DNA of 52,608 nt from Flavobacteriales bacterium (GCA_020847755.1 JADLBK010000158.1:1-52608); one strand, 5' to 3'; positions 1 to 9,019 are shown, counted from the stretch's first letter. Program-made: numbers and translations. The notes: generated from the sequence alone by a model not told the origin.

Positions 1-1291
1 CGGTCCAGCTGCCCCCGGCATCGGGCGTACCACCCAGCTGCGCGAAGAGCCCCACGGCCGCACCTTGATCACACACGGTGATCGCACCGTCGGTGCCGGC
101 ATCCGGCGTGGAGGTCACCGCGACCGTGACGGTGCTCTGATCGCCGAGGCAGGGCGACAACGCGGCGAGGGTGTATGTGTAGACACCCGCTGCGTCGGTG
201 CCCGGGTCGAACGAACCGCTGTGCGCATTGCCGAGCGGATCGGTCCAGGTACCGCCGGCATCGGGTGCACCGCCGAGCTGCGCGAAGAGCCCCACCGCAG
301 CACCCTGGTCACACACGGTGATCGCACCATCCGCACCAGCGTCCGGCGTCGAGGTCACGGTGACCGTGACGGTGCCCGCATCGCCGAGGCAGGGCGCCAG
401 GGCCGCGAGCGTGTAAGTGTAGACACCGGCCGGATCAGCAGCGGGATCAAAGCTGCCGCTGTGCACGTTGCCCAGGGGATCGGTCCAGGTACCCCCGGCA
501 TCGGGTGCACCGCCGAGCTGCGCGAAGAGCCCCACGGCGGCACCCTGGTCACACACGGTGATCGCACCGTCGGTACCCGCGTTGGTGGCCGTGTTCTCCA
601 CGACGGTGACGGTGGCCTGTGCATTGGTGCAGGGCGCCACGCCGGTCACCGTGTAGGTATAGACGCCCGGTGCCATGGTGGCGGGATCGTAGGTGCCTCC
701 GACCACCGGGCTGGGTCCGGCCCAGGCCCCACCGGCCTGCGGAGCCCCGCCGAGCTGCGCGAGGAGGCTGACGGCGGCGCCATCACTGCACACGGTGAGG
801 TTGCCGTTGGTACCCGCGTTGGTGGCCGCGTTCTCCACGACGGTGACGGTGGCCTGCGCATTGGTGCAGGGCGCCACGCCGGTCACCGTGTAGGTATAGA
901 CGCCCGGTGCCATGGTGGCGGGATCGTAGGTGCCTCCGACCACGGGGCTGGGTCCGGCCCAGGCCCCACCGGCCTGCGGGGTGCCGCCGAGCTGTGCGAA
1001 GAGGCTGACGGCAGCGCCATCACTGCACACGGTGAGGTTGCCGTTGGTACCCGCGTTGGGTCCCGGGTTCACCACCACGTTCACGGTGGCGGTGGCGTTC
1101 ACGCAGGAATTGCCCACCGTGTAGGTGTAGATACCTGCCGGATCGGTGCCGGGTACGAAGGTGCCGCTGTGTGGGACCCCGCCCGGTCCCTGCCAGGTGC
1201 CTCCCGCATCCGGCGTACCGCCCAGGCTGGCGAACAGGTTCGCGTTGCCACTGGACGTGCACAGGTTCAGCACGCCATTGGCGCCTGCATC
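1..1291 (-). repeat. Tandem 234-240 bp in-frame coding repeats
   Basis: Six consecutive units can be aligned on the conserved DAG/NAG start of each module. Their boundaries are at 1291, 1057, 820, 583, 343 and 103, giving unit lengths of 234, 237, 237, 240 and 240 bp and a partial sixth unit at the left edge. The first unit is diverged. Units 2 and 3 are nearly identical to each other in DNA, and so are units 4 and 5. This indicates recent duplication within the gene. Confidence 0.9.
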
Positions 1292-2476
1292 CGGCAGGGG
1301 TCCTCCGCCCTGGGTGGAGATGATGTTGATCGAGGTTGACGCCACGTTCTCGATCGGGCAGTTGCCATCCCGGGCCTCCACATAGACGTTCACCGGGCTG
1401 TTGTTGATGTCACCCGTCCAGCAAAGCGTACCGGTGGCAGGGTTGGTCCCGGTGATGGTGAAGGTGGCACCCGGCAGCAGCGTGGTGGCGTTCGAGGACA
1501 GCGTCAGCACCGTGGCCGCATCAGCATCGCTGAACACCACGTCCACGCAGAACGCCTCGCCATCGCAGACCTCGATCGAGTTGCTGCCGAGCAGAAGACC
1601 GGCGGTGTTGTTCACCAGTCCACCCGTTGTGGGCGCATTGCCCGTGCAGTTCATCACCACGAACATCTGATCGCGCATCACCGAGCCGATCAGGTTGCCA
1701 TTGGCATCGAACTCCTGCACCAGCACGGCCACCACATAGTTGCCCTGCAGCGCCGCATTGAAGGTGAGCTGGCCGGTGGTGGGGTCCCACGTGATCCCGG
1801 GGATCGGCGCTCCCCCGTTGTAGCCGATGGCGTAAGGGACCGATGTGGGCACCGGAGCCGCGAAGCGGGCGCTGATCAGCGAGTACACGATGCTGTGGCC
1901 GTCCGGCTCGGTGACGCCGTAGTTGTAGTTCACCGTCTGTCCCGCACAGACGTAAGGGATGGACAGGTCCGTGAAGACCGGGGAGTTGTTGCACGGCGCT
2001 GTGGCATTGTCGAGCACCGCCTCCAGGTACATGCCGGGAGTGCCGGTGAGGTTCACCGTCGTGTTCCGGCAACAGATCGACCAGCTGATCGTCCAGTCGT
2101 CACAGGCCGTCAGGTTCACCACCGTCTGGAACTGAAAATGCTCGATGCCCGGCAGCGCTCCGCCGTTGCAGGTGCTGTTCGGCAAGGAGGTGGGGCAGAG
2201 CTGGGAGACCTCCGTACCTGGCGGGACGGGCAGTGCGTTGAGCGTGAAGGTGGTGCCGCAGTCACTCTGGAAGGTCAGGTTCTGCGGGATCGGGTCCACA
2301 CCGGAGCAGTCCACGAACAGGTCCAGGTTCACCAGGTACTGGTCGCCGCCCAAGCACTGGTAGGTGATGCTGCCCCCGGAATAATGGTTCGCGCCGACCA
2401 CCCCGCTCAACGCTACGGCGAAGGCCATCCACACAGCGCGGAGCGTCTGTGGCCAACGGGTGGAGGGGGAACGCAT
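1..2476 (-). CDS. Large secreted repeat protein (probable adhesin), 3' end beyond window
   Basis: The frame is open from an ATG at 2476 down to the left edge, so at least 825 residues are encoded and the C-terminus is missing. The N-terminus has basic residues and then a hydrophobic stretch ending near AVALSGVVGA, a Sec signal peptide. Residues about 30-390 are Cys-rich and beta-type, as in Bacteroidota surface proteins that usually end in a gliding-motility/T9SS C-terminal domain. That domain is an expectation here, not something seen. From residue about 396 the protein consists of tandem 78-80-residue modules with the pattern DAGxxG, then CDQG or CSDG, LGG, GGxW, GVYTYT. A TACATTCG box lies 33 nt upstream of the ATG. 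Role inferred: cell-surface or secreted adhesin or matrix protein. Confidence 0.8.
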   Translation of the reverse strand, partial: MRSPSTRWPQTLRAVWMAFAVALSGVVGANHYSGGSITYQCLGGDQYLVNLDLFVDCSGVDPIPQNLTFQSDCGTTFTLNALPVPPGTEVSQLCPTSLPNSTCNGGALPGIEHFQFQTVVNLTACDDWTISWSICCRNTTVNLTGTPGMYLEAVLDNATAPCNNSPVFTDLSIPYVCAGQTVNYNYGVTEPDGHSIVYSLISARFAAPVPTSVPYAIGYNGGAPIPGITWDPTTGQLTFNAALQGNYVVAVLVQEFDANGNLIGSVMRDQMFVVMNCTGNAPTTGGLVNNTAGLLLGSNSIEVCDGEAFCVDVVFSDADAATVLTLSSNATTLLPGATFTITGTNPATGTLCWTGDINNSPVNVYVEARDGNCPIENVASTSINIISTQGGGPLPDAGANGVLNLCTSSGNANLFASLGGTPDAGGTWQGPGGVPHSGTFVPGTDPAGIYTYTVGNSCVNATATVNVVVNPGPNAGTNGNLTVCSDGAAVSLFAQLGGTPQAGGAWAGPSPVVGGTYDPATMAPGVYTYTVTGVAPCTNAQATVTVVENAATNAGTNGNLTVCSDGAAVSLLAQLGGAPQAGGAWAGPSPVVGGTYDPATMAPGVYTYTVTGVAPCTNAQATVTVVENTATNAGTDGAITVCDQGAAVGLFAQLGGAPDAGGTWTDPLGNVHSGSFDPAADPAGVYTYTLAALAPCLGDAGTVTVTVTSTPDAGADGAITVCDQGAAVGLFAQLGGAPDAGGTWTDPLGNAHSGSFDPGTDAAGVYTYTLAALSPCLGDQSTVTVAVTSTPDAGTDGAITVCDQGAAVGLFAQLGGTPDAGGSWT

Positions 2477-2509
2477 GGTAGGGGCGGCGGGCACCTGCGG
2501 ATCAACCCG

Positions 2510-2517
2510 CGAATGTA
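2510..2517 (-). promoter_or_regulatory. TAnnTTYG promoter box for the repeat protein
   Basis: TACATTCG on the minus strand, 33 nt before the ATG at 2476. It matches the Bacteroidota -7 element (TAnnTTTG), allowing C at the sixth position as seen throughout this window. Confidence 0.5.
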
Positions 2518-2611
2518 CGGTTTGGAGTTGCTGAAATCCAGTGACTTGTCGTGCACGTCGTCGTGTTCATGACCAACGCCTCGGATGCGTCCATCCTTAA
2601 CATCCCCGTAA

Positions 2612-2627
2612 CCCCGGGTTCCCGGGG
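2612..2627. promoter_or_regulatory. Perfect 7-bp inverted repeat upstream of the TonB receptor promoter
   Basis: CCCCGGG, two bases, CCCGGGG. It ends 8 bp before the TACTTTTG box, so it occupies the region just upstream of the -7 element. It could be an operator. It is not followed by a T-run and no gene ends there, so a terminator role is unlikely. Confidence 0.35.
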
Positions 2628-2635
2628 GGATACTG

Positions 2636-2643
2636 TACTTTTG
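2636..2643 (+). promoter_or_regulatory. TAnnTTTG promoter box for the TonB receptor
   Basis: TACTTTTG, an exact match to the Bacteroidota -7 consensus, 18 nt before the GTG at 2662. This placement favours the GTG over the ATG at 2551, which lies upstream of the box. Confidence 0.6.
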
Positions 2644-2661
2644 CCGCCCTTATCCGATCGC

Positions 2662-5244
2662 GTGAAGCCGGCCATTCGACCCCTGAGGACGTTAGGACGC
2701 ATCAGGCCGTTGTCCGGTCCGCTGGCCTGCTCCTTCCTGTTACTCACCCTTCCCTGCTCCCTTTCCGGTCAAGAGCTGGATTCTTTGGACATCGGGATCC
2801 GACGGGACTCTTCCAGCGCCATGCAGGAGCGTGTGCCCGTGTACACGGTCACCTCCAGCGATCTGGAATCCGAGCTCGGTTCCCAGGACATCTCGGGCAT
2901 CCTGCAATCGTCCCGCGATGTGTTCGCCTCCACAGCGGGCTTGAGCTGGGGCCCGGCCCGGTTCCGTATCCGTGGTTTGGACGGGGAGAACACCTCGGTG
3001 CTGATCAACGGCATCCTGGTGAACGACCCCGAGGCCGGATGGGCCACGTGGAGCCAGTGGGGTGGCCTGAACGACGTGACGCGCTCCATGGAGATCCGCA
3101 CCGGCCTGTCCGCCTCACGCCTGGTGTTCGCCGGGATCGGAGGGTATTCGGCCATCAACGCGCGTGCCAGCGACCAGCGCCGCGGCACGCGCATCTCCTA
3201 TGCCCTGAGCAACCGCGCCTACGACCATCGCGTGATGCTGACCCACAGCACCGGCATGATGAAGAACGGCTGGGCGGTGAGCGCCTCGGCCAGCTGGCGT
3301 TATGCGAACGAAGGATATGCCGAAGGCACCTTCTTCAATGCCGCCGCCTACTTCCTCAGCGTGGAGAAGAAGCTCAACGACCGGCACCGCATCGGATTCA
3401 CCGGCTTCGGGGCCCCCATCCGGCAGGGCCGACAGGGCCTCGCCGTCCAGGAGGCCTACGACCTCACCGGCGACAATTACTACAACCCCTTCTGGGGTTA
3501 TCAGAACGGCGAGAAGCGCAACGCCCGCGTGAGCTATGACCATAAGCCGATGGCCATCGTCACGCACTACTTCACACCGGACGAGCACACCTCCTGGACC
3601 ACCAGCCTTTACTACACCGCAGGCCGGGACGCGCAGACCAACATCAACTGGTTCGATGCGAAGGACCCTCGGCCGGATTACTACAGGTACCTGCCCAGCT
3701 ATTACACAGAGACCGACCCCGCTGAAGCCGCGCGCCTCACCGAGGCCTGGCAGAATGGGAACGCCGGTCAGATCGACTGGGACCAGCTCTACTTCGCCAA
3801 CGGCAAGAACCTGTACACGGTGCAGAACGCCGATGGCATCGCGGGCCTCAACATCACCGGCAATCGCAGCAAGTACATCGTGGAGGGCCAGCGCAACGAC
3901 CCGCGCCGCTTCGGCCTCAACAGCGTGTGGTCCAAGGCGCTGGACGACCACACCCAGCTCACCGCAAGCGTGGGTTATCACGACCACGTGACACACAACT
4001 ACCGCGTGGTGGACGACCTGCTGGGTGGCGACTTCTGGGTGGACGTGGACCAGTTCGCCGACCAGGTGTCCGCGGACCCCGCTGTGGCACAGAACGACCT
4101 CAACCGCCCCAACGCCGTGATCACCGTGGGCGAGCGCTTCGGGCACGACTATGACATGCACGTGCGGCAGGCGACGGGCTTCGTGCAGTTCGAGCGCCGG
4201 TGGCAGCAGGTGGAGGCGTACGTCTCCGGCATGCTGGGCCATCAATCCTTCTTCCGCGAAGGGTTCATGGTGAACGGTCGCTTCCCGGACAACTCGTTCG
4301 GGAAGTCGGAGGTGCAGGGCTTTCTGCACTACGGCCTGAAGGCGGGCGCCGTGTACAAGCTCAGCGGCCGGCAGTTCGTCACCCTCAACGGCGCCTACCT
4401 CACCCGACCGCCCCTGGCCCGTTGGGCCTACCTGTCGCCGCGCACACGCGACGCCGTGGTGCCGGGCCTCACCACCGAGAAAGTGAGCAGCGCCGACCTG
4501 AGCTACGTGGTGCGCTTCCCCCGGCTGAAAGGCCGGGCCACCGTGTACTGGGCCAACATCGCCGATCAGGTGTGGGCCCGCTCCTTCTTCCATGACGAAT
4601 ACCTCACGTTGGTGAACTACACCATGCGCGGGGTGGATCAGCGCCACACCGGGGCCGAGCTGGGCCTGGAGGCGAACGTCACCTCCACGGTCAGCGTCAA
4701 CGCCGTGCTGGGCACCGGCCGATTCGTGTACACGAGCCGCCCGCAGGCCAGCATCACCCGCGACAACAGCGAGGAGGTGTTCGCCACGGACCGCACTGTC
4801 TATTGGACCAATTACCGGGTGGGGGGCATGCCGCAGACCGCCGCTTCGCTCGGCCTGCGCTACAACAGCCCCAAGTTCTGGTTCATCAGCCTCACGGCGA
4901 ACTACTTCGCGGACATTTACCTGGACCCCAACCCGGACCGCCGCACCGCCGAAGCCCTGGAAGGCCTGGTGGTGGAGGATCCGCAGTGGGAACAGCTCCT
5001 GGAACAGACGAAGCTCGACAACGCGTTCACCCTGGATCTCTTCGGCGGCAAGTCGTGGATGGTTCAGCGCAAGTACCGCATCGCCCTGAACGTGTCGGTG
5101 AGCAACCTGCTGAACAACCAGGACTTCGTGGTGGGCGGCTTCGAGCAGCTCCGCTACGAACGGATGGACGTCGACAAGTTCCCCCCGCGCCTGAGCTACC
5201 TGTTCGGTCGCACCTATTTCGCCATGCTGAGCATCGGTTTCTGA
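2662..5244 (+). CDS. TonB-dependent outer-membrane receptor
   Basis: An outer-membrane receptor of about 860 residues that imports a ligand using TonB energy. The frame is open from an ATG at 2551, but that codon precedes the promoter box at 2636. The GTG at 2662 gives a normal signal peptide (basic start, then a Leu-rich core ending near SLSGQ). The plug domain follows directly at about residues 55-160, with a typical LING loop (INGILVNDPEAG). There is no carboxypeptidase-like regulatory domain before it. The rest is aromatic-rich alternating beta sequence ending in a C-terminal aromatic (SIGF), as in barrel proteins. It is followed after 2 bp by a DUF5689 lipoprotein, so the two are co-transcribed. 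Ligand unknown; the neighbours suggest nucleic-acid breakdown products. Confidence 0.88.
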   Translation: MKPAIRPLRTLGRIRPLSGPLACSFLLLTLPCSLSGQELDSLDIGIRRDSSSAMQERVPVYTVTSSDLESELGSQDISGILQSSRDVFASTAGLSWGPARFRIRGLDGENTSVLINGILVNDPEAGWATWSQWGGLNDVTRSMEIRTGLSASRLVFAGIGGYSAINARASDQRRGTRISYALSNRAYDHRVMLTHSTGMMKNGWAVSASASWRYANEGYAEGTFFNAAAYFLSVEKKLNDRHRIGFTGFGAPIRQGRQGLAVQEAYDLTGDNYYNPFWGYQNGEKRNARVSYDHKPMAIVTHYFTPDEHTSWTTSLYYTAGRDAQTNINWFDAKDPRPDYYRYLPSYYTETDPAEAARLTEAWQNGNAGQIDWDQLYFANGKNLYTVQNADGIAGLNITGNRSKYIVEGQRNDPRRFGLNSVWSKALDDHTQLTASVGYHDHVTHNYRVVDDLLGGDFWVDVDQFADQVSADPAVAQNDLNRPNAVITVGERFGHDYDMHVRQATGFVQFERRWQQVEAYVSGMLGHQSFFREGFMVNGRFPDNSFGKSEVQGFLHYGLKAGAVYKLSGRQFVTLNGAYLTRPPLARWAYLSPRTRDAVVPGLTTEKVSSADLSYVVRFPRLKGRATVYWANIADQVWARSFFHDEYLTLVNYTMRGVDQRHTGAELGLEANVTSTVSVNAVLGTGRFVYTSRPQASITRDNSEEVFATDRTVYWTNYRVGGMPQTAASLGLRYNSPKFWFISLTANYFADIYLDPNPDRRTAEALEGLVVEDPQWEQLLEQTKLDNAFTLDLFGGKSWMVQRKYRIALNVSVSNLLNNQDFVVGGFEQLRYERMDVDKFPPRLSYLFGRTYFAMLSIGF

Positions 5245-5246
5245 TC

Positions 5247-6482
5247 ATGAAGCACCTGACCCACACCCTGTCCACCGCCACCGGCCTGGCCGTCCTGCTG
5301 TTGTTGAGCGGCTGCGACAAGGAGCTCGACACGCCGCCGGAGCGCACCCTGCCCACCGGATCGGTGCTCAGCATCAAGCGACTGCGCGACCTGCACGCGA
5401 CCACCTTCGCCTACCTCCCGCACCGCTTCACGGGCGATTCGTCGGTCTACGGCGTGGTCACCGCCGATGAGACCAACGGCAACCTCTACAAGAACATCTA
5501 CATGCAGGACGATACAGCGGGCATCGTTCTGCGTCTGAAGAACAGCGGCGGTCTCTACACCGGCGACCGCATCCGCATCTACCTCAAGGGCACCACATTG
5601 AGCAGTTATGCCGGCCTGCTCCAGCTCGACTCGGTGGACGTGGACAACAACGTGGTGAAGCAGGAGACCCTGGTGCCCGTGGCGCCCAAGGTGGTATCCG
5701 TCACCCAGATCACCCCCGCCCTGCAGGGCCAGCTCATCCGTCTGGACAGCGTGCAGTTCATCGCCGATGAGGCCAATGGCGTCACCACCTGGAGCGATGC
5801 CGTCAACCAGAGCAGCGTGAACCGCACCCTGGAGGACTGCGACGGCAACACGATCATCGTGCGCACCAGTGGCTATGCCAACTTCGCCGCGCAGGTGCTG
5901 CCGCAGGGCAACGGCTCCTTCACCGCGGTGGTGGGCCAATTCGGCAGCGATATGCAGCTCTTCGCCCATGACCTTTCGCTGGTGCAGCTCTCCGGCCCGC
6001 GCTGCGGTGCCTTCGGCATCCAGTTGCTCCTGAAGGACTTCGAGGACGGCAGCACCACCTCCGGTGGCTGGACCCAGCAGCAGGTGAGCGGCACGGTGGG
6101 CTGGACGGCCACGGCCGGCTACGGCTCGATCACCAACAACAGCGGCGGGGTCTACACCGCCTGCGAGACCTGGCTCATCAGCCCCTCCGTCAACCTCAGC
6201 GCCACCACGGCGCCTGTGCTCAACTTCGAGACCTCCGTCGCCTTTGCCGGCGCGCCCTTGGAAGTGTTGGTAAGCACGAACTACAGCGGCGGCGCTCCGT
6301 CCACAGCGACCTGGACGGCGCTGAGCCCGACCCTGGCCACCAACGCCACCTGGACACCCTCCGGCGGCCAGGCCCTCACCCCGTACATCAGCGGCAACTT
6401 CCGGTTGGCCTTCAAATACACCGGCTCCAGCACGGATGGCCGCCGCTGGAACCTGGACGACATCGTGATCACCGACAACTGA
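5247..6482 (+). CDS. DUF5689-type surface lipoprotein with C-terminal jelly-roll domain
   Basis: Predicted lipoprotein of 411 residues with signal and lipobox LLLLSGC, placing Cys at about residue 25. The N-terminal half resembles DUF5689 (OB-fold-like; GVVTADETNG, IYMQDDTAGIVLRL, GDRIRIYLKG). The C-terminal half from about residue 255 resembles the choice-of-anchor J / concanavalin-like domain (FEDG, WLISPSVNLS, GRRWNLDDIVI). It starts 2 bp after the TonB receptor stop, so it is very likely translated from the same message and may act as the receptor's surface partner. DUF5689 proteins are often found beside secreted nucleases in this phylum, which fits the genes downstream. The binding target is inferred only. 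Confidence 0.8.
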   Translation: MKHLTHTLSTATGLAVLLLLSGCDKELDTPPERTLPTGSVLSIKRLRDLHATTFAYLPHRFTGDSSVYGVVTADETNGNLYKNIYMQDDTAGIVLRLKNSGGLYTGDRIRIYLKGTTLSSYAGLLQLDSVDVDNNVVKQETLVPVAPKVVSVTQITPALQGQLIRLDSVQFIADEANGVTTWSDAVNQSSVNRTLEDCDGNTIIVRTSGYANFAAQVLPQGNGSFTAVVGQFGSDMQLFAHDLSLVQLSGPRCGAFGIQLLLKDFEDGSTTSGGWTQQQVSGTVGWTATAGYGSITNNSGGVYTACETWLISPSVNLSATTAPVLNFETSVAFAGAPLEVLVSTNYSGGAPSTATWTALSPTLATNATWTPSGGQALTPYISGNFRLAFKYTGSSTDGRRWNLDDIVITDN

Positions 6483-6517
6483 CCCGTTCCCTTCCGCACC
6501 CCCCTAACCCTTCACCG

Positions 6518-7855
6518 ATGAAACACATTACTCTCCTCACCGCACTGCTGCTGGGGCTTTCCGCCCAGGCGCAGACGATCGTGGCCACCAGCTTCGAGAG
6601 CTGGACCGGCAACGTGCCCGACGGCTGGGTGGGCAGCAAGACCAACCTTGCCGCCGACAGCATCCAGCAGGCCGACCAGAACATCCAGTTCGGCACCTAC
6701 GCCGTCCGCCTGGTGAGCGCCACCAACACGCACAAGCGCTTCACCACCACGAGCCAGAGCGTGACCGCGGGCACGGCCTACAACATCAGCTTCTATGCCC
6801 GTGGCAACGGCGAGATCCGCACCGGCCTGTTCGATGGCCGCGCCACCGGGTTCGGCTATGCGCCCTACAACCCCTACATCACCGTGAACGGCACCACCTG
6901 GACACCCTACAGCCAGCAGGTGGTGGCGGAGAACGACACCATCGACGGTGAGTTCATCCTCAGCGTGCGCAACACCCTCGCCACAGGCGGCCACTTGGAG
7001 GTGGACAGTGTGCGCATCTGGTCCGGTGCGGTGAACCCGCCCACCGACGCGAGCATCTACGAGATCCAGTTCACGACCGACCCGAACGGCGCTTCTCCGC
7101 TCGTGGGCCAGACGGTGAACACGGGCGGAGTGGTCTGCGGCGTGGCCAGCAATGGCTACTGGCTGCAGAGCGGCACCGGCCCATGGTCCGGCCTTTACGT
7201 GTTCGACAGCTCGCCGGTGGCCCTGGGCGACAGCCTCACCCTTACCGCACTGGTCGAGGAGTACTTCAACCAGACCCAGCTGAGCGATGCCGCCAACGTG
7301 AACATCGTGTCGCCGGGCAACCCGGTGGACGTGCAGGCGGCCACCACCGGCATCGTGGGCCAGGAACAGTGGGAAGGTGTGCTGGTGCAGGTGACCAACG
7401 CCGATTGCACCAACGACGACATCGCGAACAACTTCGGTCAATGGACGATCGATGACGGCTCGGGCGCCGTGCTGGTCAACGACCTCCTGTACGCCTATAC
7501 CCCGACGCTGGGCGTGAACTACGACGTCACCGGCCTGGTGTCCTACAGCTTCAGCGAATGGAAGATCGAGCCGCGCTTCGCCGCCGATGTGGCCATCTCC
7601 ACCGGCCTCAACGAGCAGTTGCTGGCCGCCTCGCAGGTGTGGCCCGTGCCCGCCACCGACATCCTCACCGTGGATGTGCAGGTGCCGGGTGTTCGCTTCC
7701 AGGTGCTGGACGCCACCGGTCGCCTGGTGGGCGAGGGTTCCTTCAGCGCCCTGCGCAACACGCTCCCGGTCGCCGGCCTTCAGGCAGGGCTCTACACCCT
7801 GATGCTCGCCCGCGATGAGGCCCGCAGCAGCGTGCGCTTCACCGTGGCGCGCTGA
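6518..7855 (+). CDS. Secreted OB-fold protein with T9SS sorting domain
   Basis: A 445-residue exported protein. The signal peptide covers residues 1-19 (LLLGLSAQAQ). Residues about 20-170 look like a carbohydrate-binding, jelly-roll type module (SFESW, DGWVG, FYARGNGEI). Residues about 175-370 resemble the YhcR-type OB fold found in extracellular nucleases (EIQFT, GVVCGVASNGYWLQ, VALGDSLTLTALVEEY, QWTIDDGSGAVLVND). The last 70 residues form a T9SS sorting domain (VWPVPATDILTVD, GLQAGLYTLML). No nuclease domain is present, so it probably binds nucleic acid or another polymer at the surface and does not cut it. It lies 35 bp after the DUF5689 gene and ends at a strong terminator. Confidence 0.8.
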   Translation: MKHITLLTALLLGLSAQAQTIVATSFESWTGNVPDGWVGSKTNLAADSIQQADQNIQFGTYAVRLVSATNTHKRFTTTSQSVTAGTAYNISFYARGNGEIRTGLFDGRATGFGYAPYNPYITVNGTTWTPYSQQVVAENDTIDGEFILSVRNTLATGGHLEVDSVRIWSGAVNPPTDASIYEIQFTTDPNGASPLVGQTVNTGGVVCGVASNGYWLQSGTGPWSGLYVFDSSPVALGDSLTLTALVEEYFNQTQLSDAANVNIVSPGNPVDVQAATTGIVGQEQWEGVLVQVTNADCTNDDIANNFGQWTIDDGSGAVLVNDLLYAYTPTLGVNYDVTGLVSYSFSEWKIEPRFAADVAISTGLNEQLLAASQVWPVPATDILTVDVQVPGVRFQVLDATGRLVGEGSFSALRNTLPVAGLQAGLYTLMLARDEARSSVRFTVAR

Positions 7856-7875
7856 TCGACATCCCGCGACGTTTC

Positions 7876-7907
7876 AAGGGCCCCGGTGCATGCGCACCGG
7901 GGCCCTT
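7876..7907. terminator. Bidirectional hairpin terminator
   Basis: A perfect 14-bp inverted repeat (AAGGGCCCCGGTGC and its complement) with an ATGC loop, followed on the plus strand by a T-rich tract and flanked by A residues on the other side. It lies between the convergent genes ending at 7855 (+) and 7935 (-) and can serve both. Confidence 0.85.
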
Positions 7908-7934
7908 GCCTTTTCCTTGGGCCCGAAGGCGTGA

Positions 7935-8987
7935 TCAGTGCACCGGCCGCACCAGTATGATGTACACCGGGAAGTGGTCGCTCCACCCGTTGGCCCAGGT
8001 GTCGCCCACGAAGGTGCGGAAGGGGTATCCGCTGAACGCGCCGTCCTGCTGGCGCAGGTAGGGCTCGTTGTACACGCGTACCCCGTAATACCGGTAGCGG
8101 TCGTCCGAGCGGGCGGCCAGGGAGGGCGTCACGATGATCTGGTCGAAGAGGTTCCAGGAGTCGCGCCAGGCCAGCGAGCCGATGCCCTTCTCGTAGAGCG
8201 GCTCCATGGGGTTGAAGAGCGCACGGCCTGTGGCTTGTTCAGGCCGGGCCGTGGTCATCAGCCCGCCACGCACGCTCTTGTCCACCGGGTCGTCGTTGAG
8301 GTCGCCCATGTAGATCACCCGTGCGCCCGGGTCGCGTTGCTGCAGCGAATCGATGAGGGCGCGGCCCAGCTTGGCGGCCAGCATGCGCTTGGGCTGCGAT
8401 CGCTTCTCGCCTCCGCGCCGGCTGGGCCAGTGCGCCACGATCACATGCACCGTGTCTCCGTCCATGAGGCCGCTCACCAGCAGCTGTGCGCGGGTCCGGA
8501 ACGCCGTGTCCGCCGGGTCCACAAGCGGCACGCTGCGGTGGCCCAGCAGCGTGAAGTACCGCGGATCGTACAGCAGGGCCACGTCCACCCCGCGCCGGTC
8601 GGGACCGTCCTCGTGCACGATGCGATACCCGCGCTTGGCGATGGCCTCCGCCTTCACCAGGTCCTCCAGCACACGGCGGTTCTCCACCTCGGCCAGGCCG
8701 ATCACATGCACGCCGTCCGGGTGGACGTCCCTGCCCAGTTCGCCGATCACGCGCCCCATCTTCTCCACCTTCGTGCGGTAGCGCGTGGTGCCCCACAACT
8801 TCGGTCCGCCCGGCAGGAATTCCGCATCGTCGGTGTCCGGCGAGTCGATCGTATCGTAGAGGTTCTCGACGTTGTAGAAGCCGATGCAGGCCGCCGTGAA
8901 GCGCTGGTCGGACTGTGCGCAGGCCACAGGCCCGCAGGCGAAAAACAGCAGGGCGAGGGGCGGAAGGGAACGATGGCGGGAACGCAT
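7935..8987 (-). CDS. Secreted DNase I-like nuclease (endonuclease/exonuclease/phosphatase family)
   Basis: A 350-residue exported enzyme of the EEP superfamily that hydrolyses phosphodiester bonds. Visible family motifs in order are FYNVENLYD (Asn39, Glu41), GLAEVEN (Glu100, Glu102), VAHWPSRRGG, YMGDLNDDP (catalytic Asp/Asn) and WSDHFPVY near the end. Together they give a complete metal and catalytic set. A signal peptide ends near ACAQ at residue 25. The open frame extends upstream to 9383, but the ATG at 8987 fits the signal peptide, and a near-match box (TACCTTG) lies just before it. It is convergent with the TonB/DUF5689/OB-fold genes and may supply oligonucleotides or phosphate to that system. 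DNA, RNA or phospholipid substrates cannot be told apart by eye. Confidence 0.88.
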   Translation of the reverse strand: MRSRHRSLPPLALLFFACGPVACAQSDQRFTAACIGFYNVENLYDTIDSPDTDDAEFLPGGPKLWGTTRYRTKVEKMGRVIGELGRDVHPDGVHVIGLAEVENRRVLEDLVKAEAIAKRGYRIVHEDGPDRRGVDVALLYDPRYFTLLGHRSVPLVDPADTAFRTRAQLLVSGLMDGDTVHVIVAHWPSRRGGEKRSQPKRMLAAKLGRALIDSLQQRDPGARVIYMGDLNDDPVDKSVRGGLMTTARPEQATGRALFNPMEPLYEKGIGSLAWRDSWNLFDQIIVTPSLAARSDDRYRYYGVRVYNEPYLRQQDGAFSGYPFRTFVGDTWANGWSDHFPVYIILVRPVH

Positions 8988-9019
8988 GGCGGCGCAAGGT
9001 AGCCCGGTGCGTGGGGGCG

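Noticed and set aside
1..1291. CRISPR array
   Set aside because: The repeats are 234-240 bp, in frame, coding and contiguous without spacers.
65..1339. Plus-strand open frame of 424 codons
   Set aside because: It is antisense to the tandem repeats. The repetitive protein it gives (Arg/Gly/His-rich) has no protein character, while the minus-strand frame has a signal peptide and regular modules.
2551..2661. ATG start at 2551 for the TonB receptor
   Set aside because: It would place the -7 box inside the coding region and put 37 extra residues before the signal peptide.
4803..5246. Upstream extension of the DUF5689 lipoprotein frame
   Set aside because: It overlaps the end of the TonB receptor and would remove the lipoprotein signal; the ATG at 5247 gives a correct lipobox.
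7938..9002. Plus-strand open frame opposite the nuclease
   Set aside because: It is a shadow of the EEP nuclease, whose catalytic motifs are complete on the minus strand.
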